Positions 52,910 through 61,334 of a stretch of 64,000 nucleotides of DNA are shown one piece after another. The position numbers were made by a program, and so were the translations under genes. Origin of the DNA: JALYGY01 sp963800975 (GTDB taxonomy: Bacteria > Actinomycetota > Rubrobacteria > Rubrobacterales > Rubrobacteraceae); assembly GCA_963800975.1 (NCBI GenBank), contig CAWDDB010000020.1, positions 213,075 to 277,074 on the forward strand, written 5' to 3'. Position 1 is the stretch's first letter; each line of letters starts with the position of its first letter. The notes beneath the pieces were generated by a model. It was given only the letters and a program-made list of their open reading frames with translations. It searched no databases and was not told the origin of the DNA.

Positions 52910-53737
52910 GTGGCCGAGGCGGCGGTCAACACGGGCTGGAAGATAGAGGACGGGGTCGTCGTGGAGAACGAGATCTTTGGCCCCGAAGTCGGGGATATCG
53001 GGCGCATGGTGATCGAGGCACCCGGCGTTGTTGAGGCCGCGCGCCCCGGGCACTTCGCGATGGTGCGAACCTGGGAAGGCGAACCCTTCCTGCCGCGGGC
53101 GATGGCGCCTCTAGCCTACGACGTCGGCAACGGGCGGATGGAGATCTACTACAGAGTCAAGGGCCCCGGCACGCGAGAGATGGCCAGAACGCGCGCGGGT
53201 GAGGCAGCGCACGTTACGGGACCACTCGGACGGCCCATCCTCGAGGACTTCGGGGGGCGACGCGTCGCATTGATCGGTAGGGGCGTGGGCATCACGCCGC
53301 TGCTTCCGCTCGCGGAGCACATCGTCGCTTCGGGGGGCGAGGTCGGCGCTTACCTGTCGGCACGCACCCGTGACTACGTCTTCGGCCACGAACGCTTCGC
53401 CGCGCTCGGCCCGGTCCATGCCCGGGTCGACGACGAAGGACACGGTGGAGGACTGGTGACGGACGCCCTGGTCGAAGACCTCGAAGGTCGCGGGGTGGAC
53501 GCGGCGTACGTGTGCGGGTCGTGGCGGCTTACCCGGGTGACCGATGAGCTCGGCGTCTCCAACGGGTTCCCCGCGTACGTGTTCCTGGAGTCCAAGATGG
53601 GTTGCGGCATCGGCTACTGCAAGGGGTGCCCGACCCGGCTACGCAATGGGGACGGGTACAGGCTGGTGTGCGTCGAGGGACCGGTCTTTCTCACCCGGGA
53701 GGTGCGGCTCTCCGACCCCGTCTACCCACTCCAGTAG
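52910..53737 (+). CDS. pyrK: Dihydroorotate dehydrogenase electron-transfer subunit (PyrK-like)
   Basis: This 275-residue ferredoxin-reductase-type protein has an FAD domain (RPGHFAMVRTW, PFLPRAMAPLAY, YYRVKGPGT), an NAD domain (GRGVGITPLLPLA) and a C-terminal [2Fe-2S] motif: Cys232, Cys237, Cys240 and Cys254 (C-x4-C-x2-C-x13-C). This is exactly the PyrK pattern, linking NAD to class 1B dihydroorotate dehydrogenase. The class is NAD-linked and reversible, as used in orotate degradation. The GTG at 52910 follows AGGTG-like bases eight nucleotides after the IclR stop. It is 17 bp from pyrD. Confidence 0.9.
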   Translation: MAEAAVNTGWKIEDGVVVENEIFGPEVGDIGRMVIEAPGVVEAARPGHFAMVRTWEGEPFLPRAMAPLAYDVGNGRMEIYYRVKGPGTREMARTRAGEAAHVTGPLGRPILEDFGGRRVALIGRGVGITPLLPLAEHIVASGGEVGAYLSARTRDYVFGHERFAALGPVHARVDDEGHGGGLVTDALVEDLEGRGVDAAYVCGSWRLTRVTDELGVSNGFPAYVFLESKMGCGIGYCKGCPTRLRNGDGYRLVCVEGPVFLTREVRLSDPVYPLQ

Positions 53738-53754
53738 AGGAGGTGAAGCGCTTC

Positions 53755-54687
53755 GTGAAAGCGGACCTCACGACTAACATAGGACCGCTCCGGCTCAAGA
53801 ATCCGGTCATGCCCGCGTCCGGCACGTACGACTGGTTTGGTGAGGACCCAGGCCAGGTCAGGGCGGGGGCGCTCGGCGCGGTGGTAACGAAGAGCGTGAC
53901 CCTGGAGCCACAGCCCGGCAACCCGCCGATACGGGTCGCCGAGACGCCCTCTGGGATGCTCAACGCCATCGGGATCCCCTCCGTCGGCATCGAGGAGTTT
54001 TTGGGGGAGGTATTGCCCAAGTACCGGGGGCTCGACACCGCCGTGATCGTGAGCGTGCAGGCCTACTCGCCGAGGGAGTGCGAGCGGATGGTCGCTCGGC
54101 TTGACGGAGAACCTCGGGTCGACGCCCTGGAGCTAAACCTCTCGTGTCCCAACCTGGCGCATGGGGCCATAACCGCCCAGTCGGCGAGGCTAAGCGCGGA
54201 GATGGTCTCCGCCGCACGCGGAGCCACCTCGCTCCCCGTGATCGCCAAGCTCTCGCCCAACGTCACCGAGATCGTTGAGATAGCAAGGGCGGTGGAACGG
54301 GGCGGGGCGGACGCTCTGTGCCTCATCAACACCGTCAAGGGCATGGCGGTGGATGTGGAGACCAGGCGGGCGTTGCTCGGGAACCGTAGCGGCGGTCTCT
54401 CCGGACCGGCCATCAAGCCGATCGCCCTGAGCATGGTCTGGGAGTGCTACCAGGAGGTGGACCTCCCGATCATCGGCGTCGGCGGGATAACCACGGCCGA
54501 GGACGCGCTGCAGTTCCTGCTTGCCGGAGCGCAGGCCGTACAGGTAGGTACGGCCACGTTCAGGGAGCCGAGGGCCCTTGCCAAGACTATCGCCGGGCTG
54601 GAGGAGTACCTCGCCAGATCGGACCTCGGGGCCGTGGATGAACTCGTGGGATGGTGCCACAAGGAGAGGCTCACGGTCGGTTCCTAA
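53755..54687 (+). CDS. pyrD: Class 1B dihydroorotate dehydrogenase catalytic subunit (PyrD-like)
   Basis: This 310-residue FMN TIM barrel has the class 1B features NIGPLRLKNPVMPASG, TKSVTLEPQPGNPPIR, GMLNAIGIPSVG and the active-site Cys131 in LELNLSCPN. A Lys/Asn FMN-binding set follows (INTVKGM, GVGGITTAEDALQFL). Cys instead of Ser as base marks class 1. Together with PyrK it forms an NAD-linked heterotetramer. The GTG at 53755 follows GAGGAGGTG. Distance from biosynthetic pyr genes and the IclR/MFS neighbours argue for a catabolic use (orotate to dihydroorotate), but a biosynthetic pyrD cannot be excluded. Confidence 0.9.
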   Translation: MKADLTTNIGPLRLKNPVMPASGTYDWFGEDPGQVRAGALGAVVTKSVTLEPQPGNPPIRVAETPSGMLNAIGIPSVGIEEFLGEVLPKYRGLDTAVIVSVQAYSPRECERMVARLDGEPRVDALELNLSCPNLAHGAITAQSARLSAEMVSAARGATSLPVIAKLSPNVTEIVEIARAVERGGADALCLINTVKGMAVDVETRRALLGNRSGGLSGPAIKPIALSMVWECYQEVDLPIIGVGGITTAEDALQFLLAGAQAVQVGTATFREPRALAKTIAGLEEYLARSDLGAVDELVGWCHKERLTVGS

Positions 54688-54888
54688 TAGCCCAAAGTTG
54701 GAAAGGGTGGTGAAGACGATGGCAAAACCGCGGAAGGTTCGGCCGAGGACCGCGGACGGGCGTCGGATCGGTCCTGGCACCTACAGAAGGGCGGCCGTTC
54801 CGTAGCCCAGATCGCAACAATGCAGGGATGATGTAGCCGCTTCGCTAGCGAGGGCAGCGTCCCCGCCGGCGGGAGAGGAGAACACGAG

Positions 54889-56163
54889 ATGGAGAGTTCA
54901 GAATCGCGCGGCCCAGTCGGGTCCGAAGCGGGCCGCGGTGCGTCGCTAGCCACCGAAACCGGAGACGTCAAGCCGGATCGCTACGCCTGGAAAGCGCTCT
55001 GGGCCTCGGCCGTAGGCTACGCCCTGGACGGCTTCGACTTCCTCATCCTGGCCTTCGCGCTGACCGCGATCACGGCGTCGCTGGGCCTCACGGCCACAGA
55101 AGCGGGCTCGCTCGCCACCCTTACCTTGATCGGCGCGGTCGTCGGGGGCGTCGTCTTTGGCGTGCTCAGCGACTACTTCGGCCGCGTTCGGCTCCTCGCG
55201 CTGACCATCCTCATCTTCGCCGTGTTCACGGGACTGACCGCCTTGAGCCAGGAGTACTGGCAGATAGCCACCTTCAGGTTCATAGCTGGCCTCGGCCTCG
55301 GCGGCGAGTTCGGCATCGGGATGACGCTCGCTGCCGAAGCGTGGCCCGCCAAGTTCAGGGCGCGTGCGACCTCGCTCGTAGCCGTCGGCTGGCAATCCGG
55401 CGTCTTCGTGGCGGCGATTGTGTCGGCTATCCTCATTCCCCTGATAGGATGGCGCGGGCTCTTCCTCGTAGGCATAGCACCCGCCTTCTTCGCCTTCTTC
55501 GTCCGGCGCGGTGTGCACGAGCCCGCGCTCTTCGAGGAGACCAAGACCAGAACGCGCACGCATTTCCCCCTCCGGTTGCTCGTCAAGGATGCATCCACCA
55601 CCAAGACGAGCGTCGGGATAGCGATACTCACGTCGGTGCAGAACTTCGGGTACTACGGTCTCATCATCTGGTTGCCGACCTACCTATCAACGGAGTTCGG
55701 CTACAGCCTGACCCAGACAGGGGCGTGGACCGCGGTCACCGTCGTCGGCATGATCGTCGGGATCTTGGTCTTCGGCGTCCTGGCCGACCGCTTCGGTCGC
55801 CGCCCGCTGTTCTGGAGCTTCCAAGCCGGAGCAGCCCTCTCGGTGCTCGCCTACAGCCAGCTCACCGGGCCGCTGGCCCTCCTGATCGGGGGCGCAATAA
55901 TGGGCTTCTTCGTGAACGGGATGCTCGGCGGGTACGGCGCGATAATGGCCGAGCTGTATCCCACCGAAGCCCGCTCCACCGCGCAGAACGTGCTCTTCAA
56001 CATAGGCCGCGCGGTCGGCGGCTTCGGGCCGCTCGTGATCGGGGCGCTCGCTGCGGTCTACGGATTCTCGCTCGTCATAGCCATGCTGTCCGGCATCTAC
56101 TTGATCGCCATCGTGGCCACCGCGACGCTGATCCCCGAACGCCGCGGCGCCGCGCTCGAGTAG
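54889..56163 (+). CDS. MFS transporter, aromatic acid:H+ symporter-like
   Basis: This 424-residue carrier has 12 helices. The opening ALWASAVGYALDGFDFLILAFALTAITASL with an Asp in helix 1 (LDGFDF) and the motif VLSDYFGRVRLLAL match the aromatic-acid/sialic acid symporters (AAHS-like). The second half has VLADRFGRRPLFW and PTEARSTAQNVLFNIGRAVGG. The ATG at 54889 follows GAGGAG. It is the last gene of the IclR-led set, 201 bp after pyrD, and is followed by a hairpin. As orotate is a planar aromatic-like acid, it could be the importer. Confidence 0.88.
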   Translation: MESSESRGPVGSEAGRGASLATETGDVKPDRYAWKALWASAVGYALDGFDFLILAFALTAITASLGLTATEAGSLATLTLIGAVVGGVVFGVLSDYFGRVRLLALTILIFAVFTGLTALSQEYWQIATFRFIAGLGLGGEFGIGMTLAAEAWPAKFRARATSLVAVGWQSGVFVAAIVSAILIPLIGWRGLFLVGIAPAFFAFFVRRGVHEPALFEETKTRTRTHFPLRLLVKDASTTKTSVGIAILTSVQNFGYYGLIIWLPTYLSTEFGYSLTQTGAWTAVTVVGMIVGILVFGVLADRFGRRPLFWSFQAGAALSVLAYSQLTGPLALLIGGAIMGFFVNGMLGGYGAIMAELYPTEARSTAQNVLFNIGRAVGGFGPLVIGALAAVYGFSLVIAMLSGIYLIAIVATATLIPERRGAALE

Positions 56164-56209
56164 GTCATCGAGGAGCGCGCATCCACAGGCTAGATAGCAA
56201 CGATCACCC

Positions 56210-56238
56210 GCGGAGGCGGCCCATCGGGTTGCCTCCGC
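56210..56238. terminator. Terminator hairpin after the MFS gene
   Basis: GCGGAGGC and GCCTCCGC form a perfect 8-bp stem with a 13-base loop, 47 bases after the stop at 56163. This marks the end of the IclR-linked rightward operon. Confidence 0.55.
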
Positions 56239-56522
56239 CTACTGCAAATCGCTACCTTACTCAGCAGCCTGGACCGCTTCGCCGTAGCCTGCATGCGCTT
56301 CACCATCTCCCTAGCCTTCGATCCCTCTAGGCAGTGACCACCAGGCCCGGATATGTTTCGTCCCGCGTCTGGCTCACGAGGTGGACATCCATCGCCCATG
56401 TTGCGCCGGGCCTATCTCATCCAAGTGAGGAGCGGCCTACGCCGGAGGCGCGAGCGACCTCGCCCGTGCCCGATCTTTTCTCGATGGCTCCGACCATCTT
56501 CCTGCTCATGTCTTCTGTCGCT
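56239..56522. other. Intergenic region between converging genes
   Basis: About 280 bp lie between the terminator and the stop of the ketopantoate-reductase-like gene at 56523. Short open frames on both strands do not resemble proteins. Composition is less biased than in the genes. No repeat, tRNA or attachment site was seen; it may be decayed coding DNA. Confidence 0.4.
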
Positions 56523-57572
56523 CTAGCAGCGGTCGGCGCGGCGTGAGACCTCCTCCAGATTCTCCCAGCCCATGCCACGTTGCCCCTCCTCTATCTCGTG
56601 CACCAAGCCGAGAACCGCTTCGTTGACGGGCGTCGGCACCCCCTCCTCAGCGCCGGTGGCGACCACCCTGGCCACCTGCTCGTCGACCTCGGTCTTTCTC
56701 CTTTTCACCTTGAGGTCGCGCCAGATACCCATGTGTTGCTTTATGGAACGTCGCCAGGCGTCCGCGAGCGCGTCGAGTGCCGCGTCGGCGCGCTCGGTCC
56801 GGCCTTCGCCGGGCGCGAAGGCTTCCGGATCGAACTCGCCTATGGGCTCGACTTTCTCAGTCTGGGTGCGAGCTACGAGGTAGGCCTCGGTGCAGACCGC
56901 CCTGCACAGTCTTCTGCCCATCGGATCCTCCACCACCTCGGCGACCGGGGCGTCCACGCAGGACACAAGAAAACCGAGTGACCCAAAGACCAGCTTGCCC
57001 CAAAGATAACCCCAGACGTTGTCCGTGAGCTCGCACGGCATGGCGTGTCCGAGCGTCGTCTTCAGGGCCTCCAGCCTCGGGGTAAGGCTACCGTCAAGCT
57101 CGCCAACGTGTATCGTGGCCTCGTAACCGAGCTGGATGAGGCCAGGCTCGAGGAGATCCGCTCCGAAGTGGACGAAGGCTCCCACCGTGCGTTTGAAGCC
57201 CACGAGCTCGGCTATCTGGGTCTCGTTCAGTCCGTTCTGGAGGGAGAGTACCCACCCCTCCGGGTCGAGCCGCGGCGCGATCCGATCCATCGCGGAGGCC
57301 GTGTGGTGCCCCTTGACGCAAAGAAACACGACGCCCAGGGAACCGTTCAGCTCTTCGGGCAACACGATCCTTGGCCGGAACGTTCTCTCCCCACGGCAAC
57401 CGGTGATCCTCAGCCCCCTCTCCTGCACGGCCTTCACGTGCGCCGGGTCGGCGTCCACCAGCAAGACGTCGTAGCCGGCGTCGTCGAGGTATGCGCCCAC
57501 CGTACCCCCTATCGCTCCGGCCCCGACGATTGTCAGCCGCTCGCCTCGCAGATCCCGCCCGTTCGTCACCAT
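56523..57572 (-). CDS. Ketopantoate reductase (ApbA/PanE) family protein
   Basis: This 349-residue NADPH enzyme has the Rossmann motif IVGAGAIGGTVGAYL (residues 11-25), FLCVKGHHTASA with the conserved Lys, LSLQNGLNE, and a C-terminal helical domain with DNVWGYLWGKLVF (the catalytic Lys region). PanE makes pantoate for CoA, but many paralogs in catabolic clusters act on other 2-oxo acids. The start at 57572 is used because GGGAGGAGG lies right before it; an ATG four codons upstream falls inside that site. It is the last gene of a five-gene leftward operon, 41 bp after the M28 peptidase. Confidence 0.88.
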   Translation of the reverse strand: MVTNGRDLRGERLTIVGAGAIGGTVGAYLDDAGYDVLLVDADPAHVKAVQERGLRITGCRGERTFRPRIVLPEELNGSLGVVFLCVKGHHTASAMDRIAPRLDPEGWVLSLQNGLNETQIAELVGFKRTVGAFVHFGADLLEPGLIQLGYEATIHVGELDGSLTPRLEALKTTLGHAMPCELTDNVWGYLWGKLVFGSLGFLVSCVDAPVAEVVEDPMGRRLCRAVCTEAYLVARTQTEKVEPIGEFDPEAFAPGEGRTERADAALDALADAWRRSIKQHMGIWRDLKVKRRKTEVDEQVARVVATGAEEGVPTPVNEAVLGLVHEIEEGQRGMGWENLEEVSRRADRC

Positions 57573-57612
57573 GCCTCCTCCCATGTGCCAGGGCCGCCGT
57601 GCGGGGTCAAGC

Positions 57613-59352
57613 TCAAGTCTCCAGGCCGCGCCGCAGCTCCCGCGCGGCCTCCGCCAGCTCGTGCATCAGACGGTTGCGCCGGCGAACCAGGAGGGTCAGG
57701 AGCTCCGCCTCCTCGTCGCTACCCGACTCTGCCTCCAGGAGCCCGTTCACCGGGGCGAGCAGCGGCACCGCGGGCTGTCCCACCGCGGGGTCCTGCTCGT
57801 AGGGATCGGCCGCCGCGTAATCCACGCGCACCAGGCTCCGCTCCGCGCGCACGAGGACCTCGTTGAGGCGTCGCGCCTCTTTGTCCTCCGCGGTCGCGAG
57901 CCGCTTCTTGAACTGCTCCGCGAGATGCTCCACTTCCTCGGCCCTCGCGATGGGACCAGAGAGGTCGAAGCGCCCTTCGGCTCGCTCGCCCCATTCACGC
58001 AGGTGTCCGAGGAGTTCCATGGCGGCGGCGTGGATGTCCAGCGGGAGCACGGGATCGGTGAGGAAACGAAGGGCGCAGCCGGCGTAGATCCCGGCATCCC
58101 TCGCCAGAAGTTCCGGGTCGAGCTTGTCCGGGGTATCCTCCGTGGTGTGCCACCACCAGCCAACACCTCCGCCCTTCGCGCCGGGTCCGCTTAGCAGGGC
58201 GACGACGTCCCCCGCGGAGGCGTCCTGCCCCGCCGGCTGCTCGGAGACGAACATGAAGAGCGAGGGCACGCCCAGGGACATGAACGACTGGTCGCCAGAG
58301 CGGCCAAAGCGCGAGCCGTTGAACTCCTCCCCGGTGAGCTCGTGCACCACGTCTGCGGCCACGCCCTTCGTCTCCGCCATCGCCTGCCCCTCGGTGACAA
58401 CGGTGGCCCCGCGGCCACCGGGCGAATCGGTATTCAGGTGCAGGACGCAATTCTCATTCAGGTCCTCCCAGAAGTTGTCCGCGTACCAGGTAGATCCGGC
58501 GTAGCGCCCGTGAGAATGGCCTGACCAGAAGGCGAGCCGGAGGCTGCGACGCAGCCTCCCCCGAAGGGGCAAGAGAACCCTCAAGACCTCGAGCATCAAG
58601 GCGTTGGCGCTGCCGTTGTCCATCGCTCCGCGGTGCCAGGAGTCTATGTGCCCCGAGAAGAGCACGAACTTCTCGGGTTCCTCGGCTCCGTCCAGCTGGG
58701 CGGTGAGCGTGGGGATCTCACGCCAGCCCGTCGAAACCCGCGTCTTGAATCGAACGGTCGGTTGCCTTGCCTCACAGACGCGGCGTAGTGCCTCCGCGGC
58801 TGCGGATCCGACCGAGGCCATGGGAATCCCGGGCAGCTTTTTCATGTCCTTGGGCGTCGGAGAACCCCAGAGGGTGGAGACGATCATCTCGTGGACGTGC
58901 TCATCGGCGTTCGCGAATACGCAGGCCGCAGCCTCCGCCTCCTCGGCTACCCGGGCCTTGCCGGGGATCGCGATACCGTCGACGAGCACGGCCTTGCCAC
59001 GGACATCGCTCGCGGCGTAGCCCTCCGGAGTCCCCTTCCCGACGTAGACGAGGGGCAGCTCCAGCCCCTCGTCGGGCGTGGAGGGGGCCATGGAATGGGT
59101 TATGGCCGGCAGATCCTCGCCGTCTACGCTCAACTCGGCCCATTCCGGCAGGCTCACGTACGCCAAACCGGCGTGCCGCGTCGTTGTGAGCCCCAGCTCG
59201 CGCAAGGCACCCTCGACGTGGTCGAAGGCGGCACGCTCCTCCTCGGTGCCGGAGAGCCTCACCCACCGGGCTACCTCTTCGGTGTCGGTCATCAGGCGCT
59301 CGGCCGAGACGGAGCCAACGATCTGCTTCTCGACCTCGTTGAGCCTTTTCAT
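57613..59352 (-). CDS. M28-family zinc peptidase with PA domain
   Basis: This 579-residue protein has an N-terminal segment, a protease-associated (PA) insertion (VYVGKGTPEGYAASDVRGKAVLVDG), then a zinc-peptidase core: FSGHIDSWHRGAMDNGSANA (HxD and DN), and HLNTDSPGG. The region LAFWSGHSHGRYAGSTWYAD replaces the usual Glu-Glu motif (EExGLxGS) with Gly-His, which may alter catalysis. A C-terminal helical tail (residues 480-579) is rich in Glu/Arg. ATG at 59352 follows AAGGAGG, so a longer in-frame start at 59520 is rejected. It would cleave a peptide or amide taken up by the MHS carrier. Confidence 0.82.
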   Translation of the reverse strand: MKRLNEVEKQIVGSVSAERLMTDTEEVARWVRLSGTEEERAAFDHVEGALRELGLTTTRHAGLAYVSLPEWAELSVDGEDLPAITHSMAPSTPDEGLELPLVYVGKGTPEGYAASDVRGKAVLVDGIAIPGKARVAEEAEAAACVFANADEHVHEMIVSTLWGSPTPKDMKKLPGIPMASVGSAAAEALRRVCEARQPTVRFKTRVSTGWREIPTLTAQLDGAEEPEKFVLFSGHIDSWHRGAMDNGSANALMLEVLRVLLPLRGRLRRSLRLAFWSGHSHGRYAGSTWYADNFWEDLNENCVLHLNTDSPGGRGATVVTEGQAMAETKGVAADVVHELTGEEFNGSRFGRSGDQSFMSLGVPSLFMFVSEQPAGQDASAGDVVALLSGPGAKGGGVGWWWHTTEDTPDKLDPELLARDAGIYAGCALRFLTDPVLPLDIHAAAMELLGHLREWGERAEGRFDLSGPIARAEEVEHLAEQFKKRLATAEDKEARRLNEVLVRAERSLVRVDYAAADPYEQDPAVGQPAVPLLAPVNGLLEAESGSDEEAELLTLLVRRRNRLMHELAEAARELRRGLET

Positions 59353-59381
59353 CCTCTCCTCCTTGCGATCGCGGTGCGCCT

Positions 59382-60512
59382 CTAAAGCGTCTGTAACAAC
59401 CTGGCCACGAGCGCCGCCCTCAAGGGGATGCTCTCCACCTCGACGTGCTCGTCGCGGGCGTGGGCCCCGCCGCCTACGGCACCGAGACCGTCGAGCACCG
59501 GGACGCCGACCGCAGCACACAGGCAGCCGTCGCTCGCTCCACCGGCGAGCCCTTCCCCGAGGTCGAAGCCCAGCTCCGTGGCGAGCCCACGCGCGCGCTC
59601 GTAGAGCCGTCCTATCTCCGAAGTGCGCTCCATGGGAGGCCAGACCTCCCCGCCTTCCATGCTCACCGTCGCCTCCGGGTTGCGGGGCCCAAGCTTGGCG
59701 AACACCCCCTTCATGCGCTCCGCCTCCGCCCGCGTCACGGCGCGGACGTCCACCTCGGCCGAAGCCTCGGCGGCCACGACGTTGTAGCGGGTGCCGCCCG
59801 CCACCACGCCGACGTTCACCGTCGTGCCGGTCCCCTCCGGGTCGGAGTGGCCGTGTAACTCCAGGACGAGGCGCGCGAGCTCGTCTATGGCGCTCGCGCC
59901 GCCTGTGGGGTCGAGACCTGCGTGTGCAGACCGCCCCGTCACGTGCACCCGGTAGCGGCTCACCCCCTTGCGCGCCGTCTTGAGGGCGCCGTCCAGGCTA
60001 GGCTCGAGCACGAGCACGTTGGCGGCTTGGCGGGCCTCCTCCTCGATGAGGCCACGAGAGCCCGGGCTGCCTACCTCCTCGTCCGAGTTGCAGAGGAAGA
60101 CAAGCGGCCGCTCGACGCCGAGAACCTCTCTCAACGTCCTCACCGCCCAGAAGCCCTGAACGAGACCACACTTCATGTCAAAGACGCCGGGGCCCGTCGC
60201 CATGCCGCCGCTTATTCCGAACGGCATCGTCTCGAGCGTTCCCGCTGACCATACCGTGTCGTAGTGGCCGAGCAGGAGGATGGGTTCCCTCCCGTCCTCC
60301 CCGTCCCACCGCACCCGCACGTGGTCGCCGAAGATGGCGTCGGGTAGGATCTCGGCTTCACCCCCCGCCTCGGCGGCGTGTCCCGCGAGGAACCTCGCAA
60401 AGTCGTCCAGGAGATCCTTCTCGGTGGAGGGCGTCTCCCGCTCCACGAAGACCCTCAGGTCCTCCAGCATCCCCTCGCGGTGGTCGCGCAGGTACTTGAG
60501 CGCAAGGTCCAA
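59382..60512 (-). CDS. M20-family carboxypeptidase (glutamate carboxypeptidase-like)
   Basis: This 376-residue zinc carboxypeptidase is of the CPG2 branch: LLLGHYDTVWSAGTLETMPF (metal His and Asp), GPGVFDMKCGL (bridging Asp), NSDEEVGSPGSRGLIE (catalytic Glu), VLEPSL, and the dimer domain starting near RYRVHVTGRSAHAG. The last metal His is in GGGAHARDE. The start is TTG at 60512 with AAAGGAG about ten bases before it. It lies 29 bp before the M28 gene and 39 bp after the SDR. Both peptidases may act in sequence on one substrate such as an N-acyl or glutamyl conjugate. Confidence 0.92.
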   Translation of the reverse strand: MDLALKYLRDHREGMLEDLRVFVERETPSTEKDLLDDFARFLAGHAAEAGGEAEILPDAIFGDHVRVRWDGEDGREPILLLGHYDTVWSAGTLETMPFGISGGMATGPGVFDMKCGLVQGFWAVRTLREVLGVERPLVFLCNSDEEVGSPGSRGLIEEEARQAANVLVLEPSLDGALKTARKGVSRYRVHVTGRSAHAGLDPTGGASAIDELARLVLELHGHSDPEGTGTTVNVGVVAGGTRYNVVAAEASAEVDVRAVTRAEAERMKGVFAKLGPRNPEATVSMEGGEVWPPMERTSEIGRLYERARGLATELGFDLGEGLAGGASDGCLCAAVGVPVLDGLGAVGGGAHARDEHVEVESIPLRAALVARLLQTL

Positions 60513-60551
60513 GCTGCTTCTCCTTTCCCGCCCGCAGACGCGTGCGTATCT

Positions 60552-61325
60552 CTAATCGGCGAACGTGCGGCCCGCAGAGTAGCCGCCGTCGACGAACAGC
60601 GTCTCCCCGGTGATGAAGGAGCCCGAGGCCAGGAACAGTACGGCCTCGGAGATCTCCCCCGGCTCGCCGGTTCGGGCCAAGGGGATACGCGCCATCTTGC
60701 GCCGGTGCTCCTCCCGCCCCTCCTCCGTGGCGGTCAGCCCCCCCACTCCCGGCGTCTCGACGAGACCCGGAGCGACGGCGTTGACGCGGATGCCGTGCTG
60801 GGCCAACTCTATGGCCAAGACCTTCGTCAGCATAACGAGAGCCGCCTTTGAGGCGCAGTAGTGGGCTACGCCGGGCCTGGCGACGACGGCCGCCGAAGAG
60901 GCAATGTTCACAATGCTTCCGGTCCTGTTGGCGTCTATCATCCGACGGGCGGCGGCCTGGGAGAAGAGGAAAGGCGCCTTCAGGTTGGTGCCGAGCACCC
61001 GGTCCCACTCCTTGGCGGAGATCTCGAGCGCCGGCGCCGTCGGAAAGATCCCCGCGCAATTCACGAGCACGTCGAGGGCGCCGAAGGCTTCCACGGCGGT
61101 CCCGACCACCCTCTCGGCGGCCGAGTCCGCGAGCACGTCCTCCGTGACGGGCAGGCATGCCTCGACGCCGAGGCGCGAGCAGAGCTCATCGACGCTGGGG
61201 CCGTCACGATCCACGGCGACCACCTTCGCGCCCGCTCCGACGAAATCCTCGGAGATCCTGAGCCCGATCCCGCTCGCCGCGCCAGTGACGAGGATCACCT
61301 TGTCCTCAAATGGTGCGTGCGACAC
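60552..61325 (-). CDS. Short-chain dehydrogenase/reductase
   Basis: This 257-residue SDR has the NAD motif VTGAASGIGLRI (residues 13-24), Asp39 in VAVDRDG (suggesting NAD preference), NCAGIF, the catalytic Ser in IASSA and the YCASK motif (Tyr-x3-Lys, about 155-159), and ends with the family motif ITGETLFVDGGYSAG. It oxidises or reduces a hydroxyl group of the pathway substrate. GTG at 61325 is used. It lies 9 bp after the MHS gene stop and 39 bp before the M20 gene. Confidence 0.93.
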   Translation of the reverse strand: MSHAPFEDKVILVTGAASGIGLRISEDFVGAGAKVVAVDRDGPSVDELCSRLGVEACLPVTEDVLADSAAERVVGTAVEAFGALDVLVNCAGIFPTAPALEISAKEWDRVLGTNLKAPFLFSQAAARRMIDANRTGSIVNIASSAAVVARPGVAHYCASKAALVMLTKVLAIELAQHGIRVNAVAPGLVETPGVGGLTATEEGREEHRRKMARIPLARTGEPGEISEAVLFLASGSFITGETLFVDGGYSAGRTFAD

Positions 61326-61334
61326 GTCTGTTCC

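Noticed and set aside
54719..54805. 28-codon basic ORF between pyrD and the MFS gene
   Set aside because: Only a weak ribosome site, no family, and composition similar to chance frames in high-GC DNA.
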